Shown piece by piece: positions 11,640 to 23,725 of a DNA stretch of 64,000 bases (the first letter of the stretch is position 1; the number at the start of each line of letters is the position of its first letter). The stretch spans positions 283,028 to 347,027 of the forward strand of contig ML213518.1 of assembly GCA_004369045.1 (NCBI GenBank), given 5' to 3'. The notes below the pieces were generated by a model that ran no database searches, was not told where the DNA came from, and was given only the letters and a program-made list of their open reading frames with translations. The DNA comes from Heliocybe sulcata. Taxonomy: Eukaryota; Basidiomycota; Agaricomycetes; Gloeophyllales; Gloeophyllaceae. The position numbers were made by a program, and so were the translations under genes.

Positions 11640-12550
11640 ACGGCGCGAAAAGACGGCCTGAGAATAGAATAAAGTCGAGCGGACTCTAGCAGCAGGTAGG
11701 AGGGTTAGGTCGCGGGCAAAGAAATGACGACAAGCGGTGGAGTGATAGGGTACTAATTGGGATGTAGTAGGGGTCTATGGTGCATTATCTGGGTATCGAG
11801 GGGCACGGCCGATGGGACCAAGGAAGCCGTGCGCTGGTCGACGTCGGGGACAGCGACGGCGGGTGCACAGACGACGAGGGCGGCGGCGGAGGCAGCAGCT
11901 TCAAAGGCGGCGTTGCGATTGCAGCTGGGAACTGGTCCAAGCCTCGCTACGCTGGCCATTTCCGCGACTCCCACAGTTTCTTACGTAATTCTCAATTTTT
12001 TCCCGATGCTTGTCCTGTTCTTGCCAGAACGTTCCTTTTTAGTAATTATCCCCGCAGGAAATATTCAGAATTGACATCAATTTGTCGGGCTGCACAGTAT
12101 AACAGTTGCTTGCTGACTCGCGTCACCGCCCGCCGAGCGCGCGAGAGGCGCGAGGCCTCCGACGCCAGTCAGCGAAAGCAGAAGTACACCTTACAAGAAG
12201 ATGAAGCAACGTGTCGGTGTCGGACAGGAGCCGCGCACAAACCACAATTTTCTCGGTGCTCGTCCGGACCGAAATATCAGTAAATTGAATGCCTCCGACG
12301 CTAGCCAAGCAATCAGCGTGTGCGACGAAACGCCCTGAGCCGGTGATCCAAACCATAATAAAACCCATCACTTTTTGTCAGCCTGACAGTCATCATGCCG
12401 CAGAGCCGCTGATGTGGCCGCCGTCCTTTATCATGCGGGACGACTGGCGAGGACGACAGGCACGACGAGGGACATGACATGCATCCTTCGTCATCGTTTT
12501 CGCGATCGTTGACGTTCTACGGTAAAGGTTCGTGCCTTGGGGCGGCGTCG
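11640..12550. other. Intergenic or 5' region of the membrane-protein gene
   Basis: No coding frame is convincing here. The missing signal-peptide exon of the gene at 9975-11623 may lie in the first few hundred bases. The remainder shows nothing recognisable. Confidence 0.35.
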
Positions 12551-12551
12551 C

Positions 12552-13800
12552 TAGCGCTCTGGAGAACGTGGTTTCGTAGCCTCGTGCGCCCAACAAAGAC
12601 CCCGGAACTCACCCAGCGGGTCGCAAGAGATTCCAACCCAGCGAAGATGCTCTTCTAGCTGGCAATCGTACGATGTGTCCTCTTCCTGCAACGATGGCGC
12701 AGGTTTCGAGTCTGCTTTAGCCTTATTACGATGCATCAAGGAAGTGCACCTCCGCGCTAACCTACGAAGATATTCAATGTTCTTCCCAGGATGTCATCAC
12801 AATATAAACGACGTACGTCTTCGGGACGAACAACGAAGCAGGAAACCGCTGCATCCCGACTTCTCTGCAAAGCAGAATCTTCTAGAGTCAGCGAAACATC
12901 GGGCCTCATCCCGAAACTGCCAGCACCGCCCACAGTAGCGCAGCAAACACGCACCTCAATCCTGCAGAGCAAAGGAGAAATGTCGGCTTCCAAACATGCC
13001 GGGCAACATGTCCTGACTAAGTTAGCTAACCCTCGTGCAGCAATCGGGCGCACATCCCCGGTCATCCTCGACGTTGCATTGTTGTATTCTTGGATCCGCG
13101 CTCACACATACGCGTGGCGATGGCCCTGCATTCCAGGAATACCAATCCCGTGCCCAGGGCGGGTGATCCTTGCCTCGTCTGCAGAGCAGCTTTGATATCA
13201 TTGTCGGCAGCCTCGACAGTATTTGTCCAGTCGACCTGACAACGCCGCGCACAGCAGACACCTCGGAGGTCCCTAGATGGACTGAGCTGCACCCGACCAC
13301 AGGTCGGCGTCCGGTTGCCATCTTATCTGACAAACCTTATTGACTGAGGGATATAGTTAGGATGTAGGGAGCTCACCCTTGTGCTGACCCTGCGGTACAA
13401 ATCCACGTTCTGTCAAAAGGTGATTGATGTTTCCGGATACAGAGATATGGCCACAGTGACCGGATCGCGGCATGCCCCTCCGGCCGTGAGTTTACAGATG
13501 GACAAACTCGCAGCGAAATCGCGGAGGAAGCTGCGTTCGTATCAGTCGGAGGTCAGGAAGCTGGAAACCTTGTACCTATGCCATTGTCTAATCGAAATCA
13601 CTGCGCTCTGCATTGACGGACAAAAGACGTCCCTCGTACTTCTGCCGTCGTTCCAGATGTTTCGTGTATTCTTCTTCTAAAAAACGCTCAAGGTCGAGAG
13701 CCGTAAGTACTGGTACGCAGCAGGAATCGGCAGGGTCACGCTCTCCTTCTTGATGCGGAAAGCTCTTGCTATCCTCCTCCCCGATTGACACGAGAAGGAC
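12552..13800 (-). CDS. Doubtful multi-exon gene, unknown product
   Basis: Several minus-strand blocks have the amino-acid character of real coding sequence but I cannot join them with certainty. They are 13588-13800 (LERFLEEEYTKHLERRQKYE, charged helix), a middle block around 13062-13292 (CQVDWTNTVEAADNDIKAAL), a Cys-rich block around 12800-13060, and a final block at 12552-12790 (EEHLRWVGISCDPLGEF) ending at a stop. A plausible intron with donor GTGAGC and a CTAAC branch site lies near 13330-13375. No family is recognised. It may be a real gene, a degraded one, or chance. Confidence 0.25.
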
Positions 13801-14634
13801 TAAGGGATTCCTGTTGGAATTGCTCCTGAAGGGGAACCTTCACACCGCAAACCTTGAGAGCAGAAATGCATCAGGCCTGGCCATCTCAGCATGCCAGCAA
13901 CCCCCGTGTCCGAATTGACTTGTAGGGCGAGGTGATTAACTCAGTCAAGATTGCGATCTGTAAGAGTCTATTCACTCACCGAGCTCTGGCCGCAGAGCGA
14001 CGCGTCCTCTTGTGCATGCGCCAGTCGAAAATTTTCCACTGCCATCTCAATGCGAGGTTGGAGCCGAGCCGATGATGGCGTCGCGTCTTCGCATCTCGTC
14101 TCAGCCAGAACAACAGAGACATCCAGATACCTGACTGTATGTTGGACTTAGCATATGCATATATAATGAAGTATGAAGGTCGGTAGCGCGTAGAATTACT
14201 GTCAGATTCGGATGGGTTCGGGCACGTCAGCTAGCCCTGTGACGCGTATCATTGTCACGCGTCTGGCACGTGAGACGTGTCAGTTCCCGCGGCCTGCCCG
14301 ACGCCACATCCTCCCAAACGATCAGAACAAATCATTCCTTTCTTACCAGTGAATGCCTGGCCATGGACCCTTCCACGGTGAGTAATAATTGTCGGCTACC
14401 CTGGAGGTCAAACACTTTACTGTTGGTCTTTTAAAGACATGGAGAACGGAGTCATCCAATATATATATCTCGGTTTACTATAGCTCTGACCAAGGACCCG
14501 AAGCAGATTAAATTCCGCTATTTGCATACCAAATTAGTATCGCACAGTGAGTGGTACGGCATTGTCGAGTCCTTTATAATATATCTACTAGGAACTCGAA
14601 GTATGAATGTGCCGCAACGGTCCCTTAAGCTCTC
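13801..14634. other. Intergenic, nothing recognised
   Basis: About 830 bp with only short open frames on either strand. No motif or repeat stands out. Confidence 0.4.
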
Positions 14635-14898
14635 TCATGCTACCATATACTGAAAAGCCAGCATCAGGTCAATGTAAACTTCTCTGTACTCCAGGTTAAA
14701 GTCGTACGTGCTATCGGTCGTAGTACTGACATTGAACGGCACAAAAGGCTTCTGGTCAAACTGGCATGCATCTCCGTGGATGGCCCAGTAGGACTGAATC
14801 CGTTCAAGCATCGTGCAGAAGAAATCCTGGCTCGCCTTGCCATAGCTGCATAGGCACCGGCCTGTCGAATCAGTCGCGCATTCAAGTTGCTCCCGCAT
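14635..14898 (-). CDS. Doubtful short exon or gene, unknown product
   Basis: An 87-codon minus-strand frame starts at an ATG at 14898 and ends at a stop before 14635. Its sequence has several Cys residues (CATDSTGRCLCSYGKASQ) and ends LMLAFQYMVA. It could be the last exon of a small secreted or degraded gene. It shares no clear splice with the histidine phosphatase upstream, whose own stop lies at 15266. No family is recognised. Confidence 0.2.
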   Translation of the reverse strand: MREQLECATDSTGRCLCSYGKASQDFFCTMLERIQSYWAIHGDACQFDQKPFVPFNVSTTTDSTYDFNLEYREVYIDLMLAFQYMVA

Positions 14899-15265
14899 AA
14901 CTGCGTGCTGTTAATAGCATTGACCAGGGGCGCGACCGATTGCTGTATCGCAAATATCCATTAGAGTTACATCCATGGGCCGCGAAACCCGACAAACCTC
15001 ATTAACCAATAGTCCTAGTCAGCCCCAGTGCTGTCTCAGTGTCGGTTTTAGCTTCGCTGGACATGTGCATGAGCCCCAGCGGTTCGTGCTCATGTCATTC
15101 TTGTGCGGCAAGAGTTTAACATTTAACACTAATCCCCAAGCTTAACAAAAGCCATTGTCACTTGATACTTGGTACATACGCTGCTTGGCCTTCAGCATCG
15201 CGTACAATCGTTGCTATTCATTCGTCGTTAACTAACATCACACCACTCGAGCTTCACCTACCACC
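14899..15265. other. Intergenic, nothing recognised
   Basis: About 370 bp between the doubtful short gene and the 3' end of the histidine phosphatase gene. No feature was seen. Confidence 0.4.
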
Positions 15266-17235
15266 CTACACCTTCTCCACACTCCCCGTCTCACCCGCAC
15301 TCCTCTCAGAACCATGACTCAGAACCGGCCTCACCGCGCCGTTTCCCTCTCTCCTCACCCTCTTCCCAAACGCCAACACACCCACCCACATCAGCACCCC
15401 AAACATAACGAGCGTCACCGCGCCCGTCAGACCAGCGCCCAGGAAGCCCGCACCGACGGGTGTAATCCTCTGCCGACTCGACGCGGAGGCGAAGGTCGTG
15501 AAGTACGCCGCACAACCCCTGTCGACCTGGTTTGAGCACGCGTTGCACCATTGCTCGGTAGTGTTGATCGCCGCGGGCTGATAACCCAGACACAACTCAA
15601 CGTCAAAACCTGGGAGATACGAGGGAAAACATTGCGACACTGACCGCCATAGTATCAATGAACGTCTGCATGGACACGTCCCCGTTGCGCCCGAGCATAT
15701 TGTACGTGACAAAGTCCGCGTTCTCCGTGCCATTCCTTAAGTTGAGCCTCACGACGGGCTCGCCTCCGCCAGTTGGCTGGCGGACTTCCAGCGCCACAGC
15801 CGAGGCGTAGTCCACTAACCCACATATTCAGCTGTCACCCCATAACGATAACGGTTCTAGTGAAGGGGAGTACACACCGATGCTGGCAAGCTCAGGGTAC
15901 GTCTGCGCCACGTTGGTCATGTTGAACAGCGAGAGGAACGGCTTGTACGCGATGGCTGTGTACACGAGCTTCGTCGGGTTCGTCGAGTTGGCGATATCCT
16001 GCATGCCGGAGATGATACCCGGGAGCATAGTCCGTCCGGCCACTGTTCACAGTCGCTTTGTCAAGCATAGTCATGCAAGTCAAGCGTGCAGAATACAGTA
16101 CCATTTCCGATCCCGTCCATCTGCGGAGACGAGAACACGCCGTACTCGTGGAAGTTTGCAAGGGCGCGGGCTTGTGCGAGGAAGGTGGGTGGAAGGTTGG
16201 CGGCAAACGTCGCGTTGTGGATCGAATTGACGTTCATAAAGTCGAAGATCTACAAGATAGTTAGTAAACAATGATTCAATATCGCAAGAGTGGGCTTACG
16301 TTCCACATATTAGTGAGGGCTACAGAACGCCCATCGAGATACTGGGGAAGCTGGGACAGGAAGCTGGCAGCCTCTTTTTGCTTCTCCTGGAAGACGGAGG
16401 AGTTGTAGAACGCCTCAGTAGCGTCGTTGAAAGTCTAAATGATATGTGCCCAGATATAGCTGAAGAAAAAGCATTACCAAATGCACGACTAACGTTACAG
16501 TCCGTCCATCCTTCCAGAGAGACATCTTCATCGGGTTCGACAGTTTGGACTTCACGGAAGATGAGGATCAACGCGACCAGTCCGGGCAAAGCGAAGACTC
16601 ACTCGGAACGTACTAGACACAATATCAGCATCAACCGCTGCATGAATGTTACAATCTCGCACGCACCTGATACCCGTTCAGAGGTCCGACAATGGTAGTC
16701 CCGTTGGCGAGCGTCGTGTTGTAGCTCGTCGAAGCGGGGAACAAGCCCTGTACCAAGCTGTTCGCCGAATCGACGATCACGCCACCCTCACCTCCAGCGT
16801 CCGCAGAGACGGACACCTGGCTCTGCGTGAACAGTCCAGTAGAGATGCCCTGGATATGCGAGGCCGAGCTCTCGTTAATGTAGACGGACCGCAAGAGCTG
16901 GCCTAGCTGGTACTCTTGTTGCTGCACGGTGCCCAAGTCAAGATCTATTCCTGGTTATAGTCCGTCTACGTACGTTACCCAGAGGCGTGATGGCCGTCGA
17001 CGACGCGGTGTAGGTATCAGGATTCTGATAGAAACCCTGCCGGTCACCGTGTCTAACGAGGAGGACAACGCCGAGGACCTGGCTGTCTGAGGACATTTCG
17101 CGAAGTGAGAGCCAACGAAGACCCAAGGAGCGGTCCGCGCCTACCAAAGAGCAAGTTTATAAAGGCGACGAGGATAGAGATTGCCCCGGCCCAGATCATA
17201 TTATCCAGTCGGCTAGATAGCACGGGCGTCATCAT
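15266..17235 (-). CDS. Membrane-anchored histidine phosphatase superfamily protein
   Basis: A many-exon minus-strand gene. The start is the ATG at 17235-17233; the N terminus is a signal anchor (MIWAGAISILVAFINLLF). The following exon opens with the histidine-phosphatase signature VLLVRHGDRQGF, whose RHG supplies the phosphorylated histidine in this superfamily (family knowledge). Conserved blocks follow: YQLGQLLRSVYI, NGYQYVP, VEPDEDVSLEGWTDC, FNDATEAFYNSSVF and YKPFLSLFNMT. Many NxS/T sites and Cys residues suggest the domain faces the secretory lumen or outside. A second hydrophobic helix near the C terminus (FLGAGLTGAVTLVMFGVLMW) and the basic KRVRR follow, so the protein has a membrane segment at each end. 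Exon 16603-16612 is only 10 nt. The block where phytase-like enzymes carry the catalytic HD/HE reads AIAYKPF here, so activity should not be assumed. Confidence 0.8.
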
Positions 17236-17750
17236 TGCCTTTCGCAGTAGTGCTCCTTCCTCATTAGGACGAGCGAGTGTATTCTTGTCCCGCAACGTGG
17301 GTAGAGGATCGGTCTGCCTCGGTCTATGTGTCCTGCCAGCTTCATCGTCGGTCCGGTACCATGCCGTCCTACGTCTACCTGAACCTGAGAGCGTACTATT
17401 TACAGTTGTACCTATCCAAACAAATCGTTCGCAGGTAGAGAGTCATAAGAATCCTATACCGTATCCTCTAGAGCCGTCACAATGGAGCCAATCCGCGCAT
17501 TCGACAGAATGGATCATGCAAAGTCAACGAATATAAACCTGAGACGAGCGACACGAGTCCCAGTCATACCGCCGCTGAATGGAAGGCACGACCACTCGAG
17601 GGTTCCCGGTGCGCTTCTAACCGGCAAATAACACGACGAAAGAACACGAAGACTCACGCCTGAGGGTAGCAGCTATATCTCGCCATCCTTCAAAGCTTCA
17701 CGTTTGTAACCCACCCGAGTGGTGCCAACGCCGGTCAGCCACTGGCAAAC
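17236..17750. other. Divergent intergenic region
   Basis: This holds the promoter of the minus-strand histidine phosphatase gene and, if real, of the small plus-strand frame at 17751. No TATA box or other element is obvious. Confidence 0.4.
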
Positions 17751-17855
17751 ATGAGTCTTACAGCACAGGCAGTGCCATTATACATCCTTATTGCTGCTGC
17801 TGGTGTTGTCTCTGTCCTCCACAAGCGACGAATCACATGTAGAAACAACGCCTGA
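17751..17855 (+). CDS. Possible 34-residue single-pass membrane microprotein
   Basis: An ATG at 17751 opens a 34-codon frame ending in TGA. The product begins MSLTAQAVPLYILIAAAGVV and ends with a basic KRR tail, so it has one clear membrane-spanning segment of the size of small mitochondrial or ER subunits. It lies tail-to-tail with the transporter gene, whose stop is at 17860-17858. An intron from GTAGAA at about 17839 to TAG at about 17891 would give a slightly shorter C terminus. Short hydrophobic frames arise by chance, and I do not recognise the sequence. Confidence 0.25.
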   Translation: MSLTAQAVPLYILIAAAGVVSVLHKRRITCRNNA

Positions 17856-17857
17856 AT

Positions 17858-20061
17858 CTATATCCCATGCGTACCCCCAACACTCTCCATAGTCTAACCA
17901 AAACCTATCAGCACTTGATTACTACCAGCTAGAAAAAATGGGACACTCACAAAAGGACTCGCCGTCGGGCCGTCCAAGATACTGAGCTCCTCGGCCGTAA
18001 TGGGTAATCGAGGAACAACCACCGTCCGCAACGGCACAAGCAGAAAAATGAGGACAGGGAAGCCTATGGCGGCTACATACAATCCCGCCCAACATCAGCC
18101 TTGTACTCATTGATGGAAAGAGGAGAGGACGCACCGATTGTTTGTGTAATGGCAAACGTCGCCCCGAACCCAACCAACTGTACGGCAACAAACATTACGA
18201 TCCTACTCTTCCTCACCCTCCTCAGCGGCTCGTTCTTTGGAATCAGGCTTCGATCTCGGAGAAGATACAGTATCTTTTGCGTAATTCCATTGCCCAGCAG
18301 CGCCTGGAGGCCCATGTACCAGCTGCATCACGATCAGGGAGGGCGCGACTTTATGAGTCATGGGCCACACATGCGCATATAGGGCAGGGTGACTCACAAC
18401 AACCCCGCAAGTACACCCCTCGGTATCAACCCGAGCACATGCAAAAACGGTCCACTCAGCAGCACAAGGCAGAGACTCCCCTGCGCGAGATTCGACACCC
18501 GCTGCTCAACCACGCCCACGGGCACCTCGTGCACCGCTAGGCTCGGATCTGGCTCGGGCTCATTGATCCCTGCATTATTGCGGCTGGATTCCGTAGCCTC
18601 GTCATTACGGCTAGGCGTCCTCGTTTGGTCAGGGTCCTCAGGATCATCCTTGGGTTTTGAAGGCCTGCCCATGACAAGCAAAGAAGTGGTATGTATCGGC
18701 GCCTGGGGTATAAGCCCATTGGGCGCTGGCACGCCCAGCAGGCCCGCAATGAACGTGGTGATTCCTAACAGGAAAAAGTCGTAGTGGAACCCCGGCGGTT
18801 TCCGCAGAGGGAACTCGGAGCCCTGTGCCATCAGGGACTGCACCCCATGCGTATTCGGTTTAGGTGGTATGAACGAATGCGAGAATGGCTCACCGAGACA
18901 TTATGATCGAAGAAGAACAGGACCCAGAGTACGACCCCAAACGGGAACGCAATTCCTACCCACTTCCCCGGTAGTTGCCAGAATCTCACCAGCCACTCTC
19001 GGCCTCCAGCGGGTGTGAACGCGCCTCCAGTAGGCAGCGTCTCCGGATTCGCAGCGTTAAACCTCCCCCAGTACGCCATCCCGCTCGCCGCCACTAGACT
19101 GATCGGCATCCCATAGTCGGCGAAGAACCTCCTCACGTGCCTATGGAACAGCGTTGTCTTCGAGAGGCCCTGGAAGAGGAAGGAAGTGACGAGCATAAGG
19201 AGCGCGAGAATGATCGAGGTGAGATATGCGGAGGCGGAGGAGGCAAATTGGCGAGTGATAACTTGAATGCCGTACTGGAGGTAGACCCAGGCAACATAGA
19301 AGCCAAAAGTGTCGCAGGAGAACAAGGTGACATACTTCAGGAAGTTACAGACTGCTCAGGTAGCTGCGGATCAGGTGCTGGAGAGTCATGTGTGGTTACT
19401 CACAATTTAGAGTCGCCGTGATCCAATGCAAGATCGCTCCCCATAAATACACCCACCCCACGAAATGCAGATAGTTCGGCGGATTGGCGTCGCGCTGAGT
19501 GATATCGTAGATCGTCTGATTGAGCACAGTGATCGGACCAGTAACGCCCGCAATGCAGAGCGGCTGGGCGCCGAAGACGGAGAAGATGAAGGCAGCCATA
19601 AAGGAGGATAGAAGCACTTCGGAGACGCCATACTGGTTGGTGCGTTCGATGAGGTCGAGGGAGAAAGCGATTCCGGGGAGAACACTGGCGTGTTGACTCA
19701 GAAATGCGGCAGAGCAAAGAACGTAACACCGTTAGACAACGTACTTTGAGAAGAAGATGAGAACAATGGATGGGATGACGCGATAGTTGTACGCATCCTT
19801 CCAGTCGCTCCAGTACCAAGGTAATCTGGATCGGATATCTTGTAATATCCCAGAGCCAATCCCTAAGAGGAGTGGCGGTCTGCTAGGTGCACGAGTGCGC
19901 TGTGATGTGCCTACAGAGGATTCGTTGAGCGCATCCTTTGCCGAGGTGCGGCTCTCTTCCTTAATCGATAACTGGTTTGCGGGGCGGGTATACGAGCTCG
20001 ACGACTTCCCGGAGCTGTCCCGAATGTCTGCTCCGGATGTCGAGGTTTCATTAGACATCAT
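17858..20061 (-). CDS. BOR1-like: Bor1-type borate/bicarbonate (HCO3- transporter family) protein
   Basis: A multi-exon minus-strand gene from ATG 20061-20059 to the stop at 17860-17858. Exon 1 (20061-19745) holds a Ser/Thr-rich cytoplasmic N terminus and then DWKDAYNYRVIPSIV. Exon 2 (19684-19404) has LPGIAFSLDLIERTNQYGVS and the helix FGAQPLCIAGVTGPI. Later exons carry FSCDTFGFYVAWVYLQYGIQ, FFFDHNVSSLMAQGSEFPL, GVPAPNGLIPQAPIHT and LIPRGVLAGLF. These are hallmark motifs of the fungal and plant Bor1 branch of the anion-exchanger (SLC4) family, which exports borate or exchanges bicarbonate at the plasma or vacuole membrane. About twelve hydrophobic helices can be read. A hydrophilic loop after the PIHT motif is rich in Asp, Pro and Glu. 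All key family blocks are present, so the gene looks intact. A truncated inverted copy lies at 4270-4950. Confidence 0.9.
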
Positions 20062-20707
20062 TGTGGTCGTAGCGGAGTCATGAGACAACGAAGCAGAGGT
20101 GGACGGGAAGACGCATCGGCTCGGAAGTTTGTGTCATCGGCAGAGATTCATACGAGGGTCCCCCTGGACCCACAACTCCCATAGCGGAACTGTCTGCACC
20201 GCCTCCTGTCACCTGTGGCAGAGGCTTATGACTTCAGCATCGACGTGCTTATTTCTTGACCACATTAATTTCCCTGACAACCAGCAAGAGGAAACGGAGA
20301 TGTTGATGCTGTAAACTGAACTGACGGACCCCTGCAGCGGACGGGTAAGACTACAGAGTCAGAACGACGCGCACCACAGAAGCAGGGGGAGAAAGGACGG
20401 CCTACAGCCAGGAGGTCGGACGTCTTATATACGTGCTCAGGACATTCACAAGTGACGTACATGACAGTGAACATCGGACGGAAACGGAAGGTAAAAGAGA
20501 AGCAATGTGAAGTGGCGTCTCAAAACATACAAAACGGGATATCTAGATGCCATATTCGGCCAAAGGCGAGAGAGGCATGTTCACGGCCCTTTCAGTGGCT
20601 CCCTTACAAGTGACATACTACAGCAGCCACAGAGCAACAATCAGTGCGTTGGCCCGTCTCCAATATATTGTCATCTGGCTGGCAATAGCTCGCGCGCGTA
20701 AGCGGGA
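20062..20707. other. Intergenic between transporter and RRP6 genes
   Basis: This region holds the promoter of the transporter gene and the 3' end of RRP6, both on the minus strand. A TATATAAG-like string lies on the minus strand near 20424-20432, about 370 bp upstream of the transporter ATG. That is too far for a certain call as its TATA box unless a long 5' UTR exists. Confidence 0.4.
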
Positions 20708-23700
20708 CTACTTGAACGTCAAAGACTGATTCCCACTCTTCACTTCGCGGTGCGCCCTCGGCGGAGCAGGGAAGTTCCCATACTGATATACAGGCTCTGT
20801 ACGCAAAGACTCGCATCAGGATCTTGTCCTCGACCTAATCATGAACGCAATCAACTGACCTTTGCCTTTCTGCCTCCGCTTCTTCTTCCCTGCTGGCTCC
20901 TGCTCCTCCAAGTCGGGTGCCTCGTCCAAGATATTCGAGACGGTGGAGTAATCAAACGGTTCCGCCGCTTCCTCCTCTTTAGACTTGTCCTTCGCGGCCT
21001 TCGGCTTGTCAGACCGCTTGCGCTTCTTCTGACGTGCCTGTCCGACCATTACGATGGTGTCGTCGAGCACCTCAGCCGTCGCTTTTGGCTGGCGCTGGGA
21101 TGGCGGGACAAAAGGAATCTCGGCTGGCTGGCCAGTTACTGAAGGTTCTGCAGCTGCGGCTGTCTCTGCTGTTTGTGGAGACGCGGATTTCGCGGCGGTC
21201 AACAGGGTCTAAAGGGGCAGAGCTTTCATATTCAGCACCTTTCAGAGGGGCAGAAACTGCTTACAGCAGGCACCGTGGGTGCTATCGATAATGTACTGTG
21301 TATTCGAGAAACGACCTCCATAAAGCGATCATGAAGATTCCTCGCGCCGACTGATGGCTACAAGAACAATGAACTTGGCCCCTGGACATATGGCCATGTG
21401 GAAAATAGACACACCTGAGCTTCGCCAAACAATGAACTCTTAGGCGCTGCGTAACGACTTCCAACGGCTGCCGGTGGCGTCAACGTAGAGCCGAACAACG
21501 AAGAGGCAGCAGCCCTCATTGACGCAGAACCTTGATCTGGAACACCTTTCAGCAATGAAGAAACTAGGCAATCAATTGTCACTTACTTGTCGGCCACAGT
21601 CTTGAACTCGAAGGGGATCTGCTATCCTGAATAGCGTCCTTCGCCTCGTCTCGCATTTCAACATCCTGGCTGGCGGAGACGGATTCCGGGATGGCCGCAG
21701 GTTCGGGTTTCGCTGCAGGAGCGCCGAGAGACTCCTTCACGACCTCCCTGATACCATCCAAAAGCTCTTTTGCCCGCCGCTTGATAACCGGCGGGACGGG
21801 CTGAAAAGTCGCCAGGAAAGCAGCCATATCCGCCGGTGGCTTCTCTGCGAGCTGGAAGATGTAGTGGTTCGGAAGAACATATCTAGTCGACAAACATAAG
21901 ATGATATGTACTCCAGGATGGAAACCTCTAGGAGTGAATAGCAAGCGCACCTATGACTCTCGTCTTCTTCTCTCGCGACTTTGTCTCTCCACGCGTGCAC
22001 AAACTTGTACACTGCTCTCTTCATCCTATCCACCGAATTACTCGACCCATCCCACGCATCCCTACTCAGCCCCACCTTATTCCACTTCCTCGCCAAAGTA
22101 TCCCACCCACTCGGACCCGTACCCTCCTCTTCATCGTACACTTCGCTCTCATACAACCTTAATGCCGTCTCTTCCGACCTCCTAAGCACCTCTCGGAGCA
22201 GTGCATCCTTAGCAGGAGGCGGGCTATCAGATAGCTGAGGTGATGCCGGCGACTGAGCGCGAGACAGAGAGCGGTCAAGGAGCGCGTTCCTCAAATTGTC
22301 GTAGATAAAGAGCAGGTAATGCGTATCTGAGCGGGCGTAGTCAAGCATTTCGGCTGGGAGGGGCCGGATGCGCCAGTCGGCGAGCTGGTACCGCTTGTCT
22401 GCAGTGAAATCGCAGTACATCTCGAGCAGGCTCGCGAGACCGTGGCGGGGAAAGTCTGGTAGAAATACGTGAGCAGGCATCCGAAGTGATGAGAAGTCGG
22501 GACACACCTAGTACCTTCGATGCGTGGAAGGTATCGAAGAGGTTCACAACGTAAATATTGAAATTTTGCTGCAACCAAATGATATCGCTCTCTGCGCCGT
22601 GGAACACCTGAGTAGAACGTCTATATAATTCCTATCGTTGATGGATTTACTACGCACCTTAACCACCTGTGGGTCCGTAAAGACCTCGTTCAGCGCCTCC
22701 ATCTCTTCCCGGATTTCGGGCACTAGACAGTCGACCACAAAATCCTCCTCCCGCGTGCTGACCTGCATCAAACACACAAAACCAGCAAAACTTCGGTAGT
22801 TGTGATATTCCAAATCCACCGCGATCTCTTTCACTCGCTGCTTGTCCGTAAGCTTCGCGAGCATCTCCGTAAACTGTTCCAGCGTAGAAACGAATATGAA
22901 AGGCGTGTCCTCGAACGATGATGGAGGCGTCAACGACGATGTCGTGCTAAGCTGGTGCGCGGGGTAGGCGAGGTGGGTGATTTCGTGATGGTAAGGATGT
23001 AATGACGGCGGAGAGTCGGTTTGTGAGTACTGGAAGACATACCCGAGCGGTACCTGCGCGTTGTACTTATGCTTGAGGCGAGGCCGCCAGACGTCTCCGT
23101 TAATGTTCGATGGTGGGGTTTTGAACTTGAGCTGCGGTTTCGGGAGATGCGACGCGTGCTGGAGTGTTGGGTCGAGTCGGCCTCGAGGTGCACTGGGTTT
23201 CTATGGCATTACAGAACATGTAAACTGGAACAGAGATCCGAGGTCATTCTGCTTTTACCTTCTGGGTCGGAGGCTTCTGCTCGTTCACGGCAATGGCAGG
23301 TGCTTTGATGCGACCCAAGTATTGGTCCAAGCTCATGTCCTACATGCAACTTCAATTGACTGCATTGACACCAAACCACATGACCTTCTCACAGCACGTT
23401 CTAGCAAGTGGTCCATCCCATCGATGACCAAGGAATGGAAGCTATCCACCACATCGTCCTGGCTCCCTAGCTTCACCTTCCCCTTTCCCCGAGAGCTCGA
23501 TGTCGAAGCCAGATTGAGGAGTGCATTCGCCAGGGACAGCGCCTTCGAGGAGCAGACATCCAGGTCATTTGCAAGCTCGGAATTAATGGAACGGTGGAAG
23601 GATATGTCTGAAGGGAGAGCGACCGCTAGTTTCGTCGCTTTGAGCGCCGTGCTCTGCAGCTGAAGGTTGTATTCATCGAATGCAGAAGATGATAGCACGG

Positions 23701-23725
23701 ACTTTGAAGATGATGCCGACGCCAT
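20708..23725 (-). CDS. RRP6: Exosome 3'-5' exoribonuclease RRP6
   Basis: A multi-exon minus-strand gene from ATG 23725-23723 to the TAG at 20710-20708. It begins with a helical PMC2NT-like region that contains [13 protein letters not shown]. The catalytic DEDD-Y exonuclease domain follows: [15 protein letters not shown] (first D and E), [16 protein letters not shown] (second D) and [14 protein letters not shown] (Y and last D). Next comes an HRDC region, with a helix pair ending [14 protein letters not shown] long charged C terminus with KKRKR and [10 protein letters not shown] stretches suits nuclear targeting and RNA binding. The final exon ends in the motif SGNQSLTFK that is typical of the family's C terminus. 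RRP6 is the nuclear exosome subunit that trims rRNA and snoRNA precursors and degrades aberrant RNAs. All four metal-binding acidic residues and the tyrosine are visible, so an active enzyme is expected. Confidence 0.93.

Noticed and set aside
22930-23663. Plus-strand open frames up to 200 codons
   Set aside because: They are the reverse reading of RRP6 exons, which carry conserved family sequence on the minus strand.
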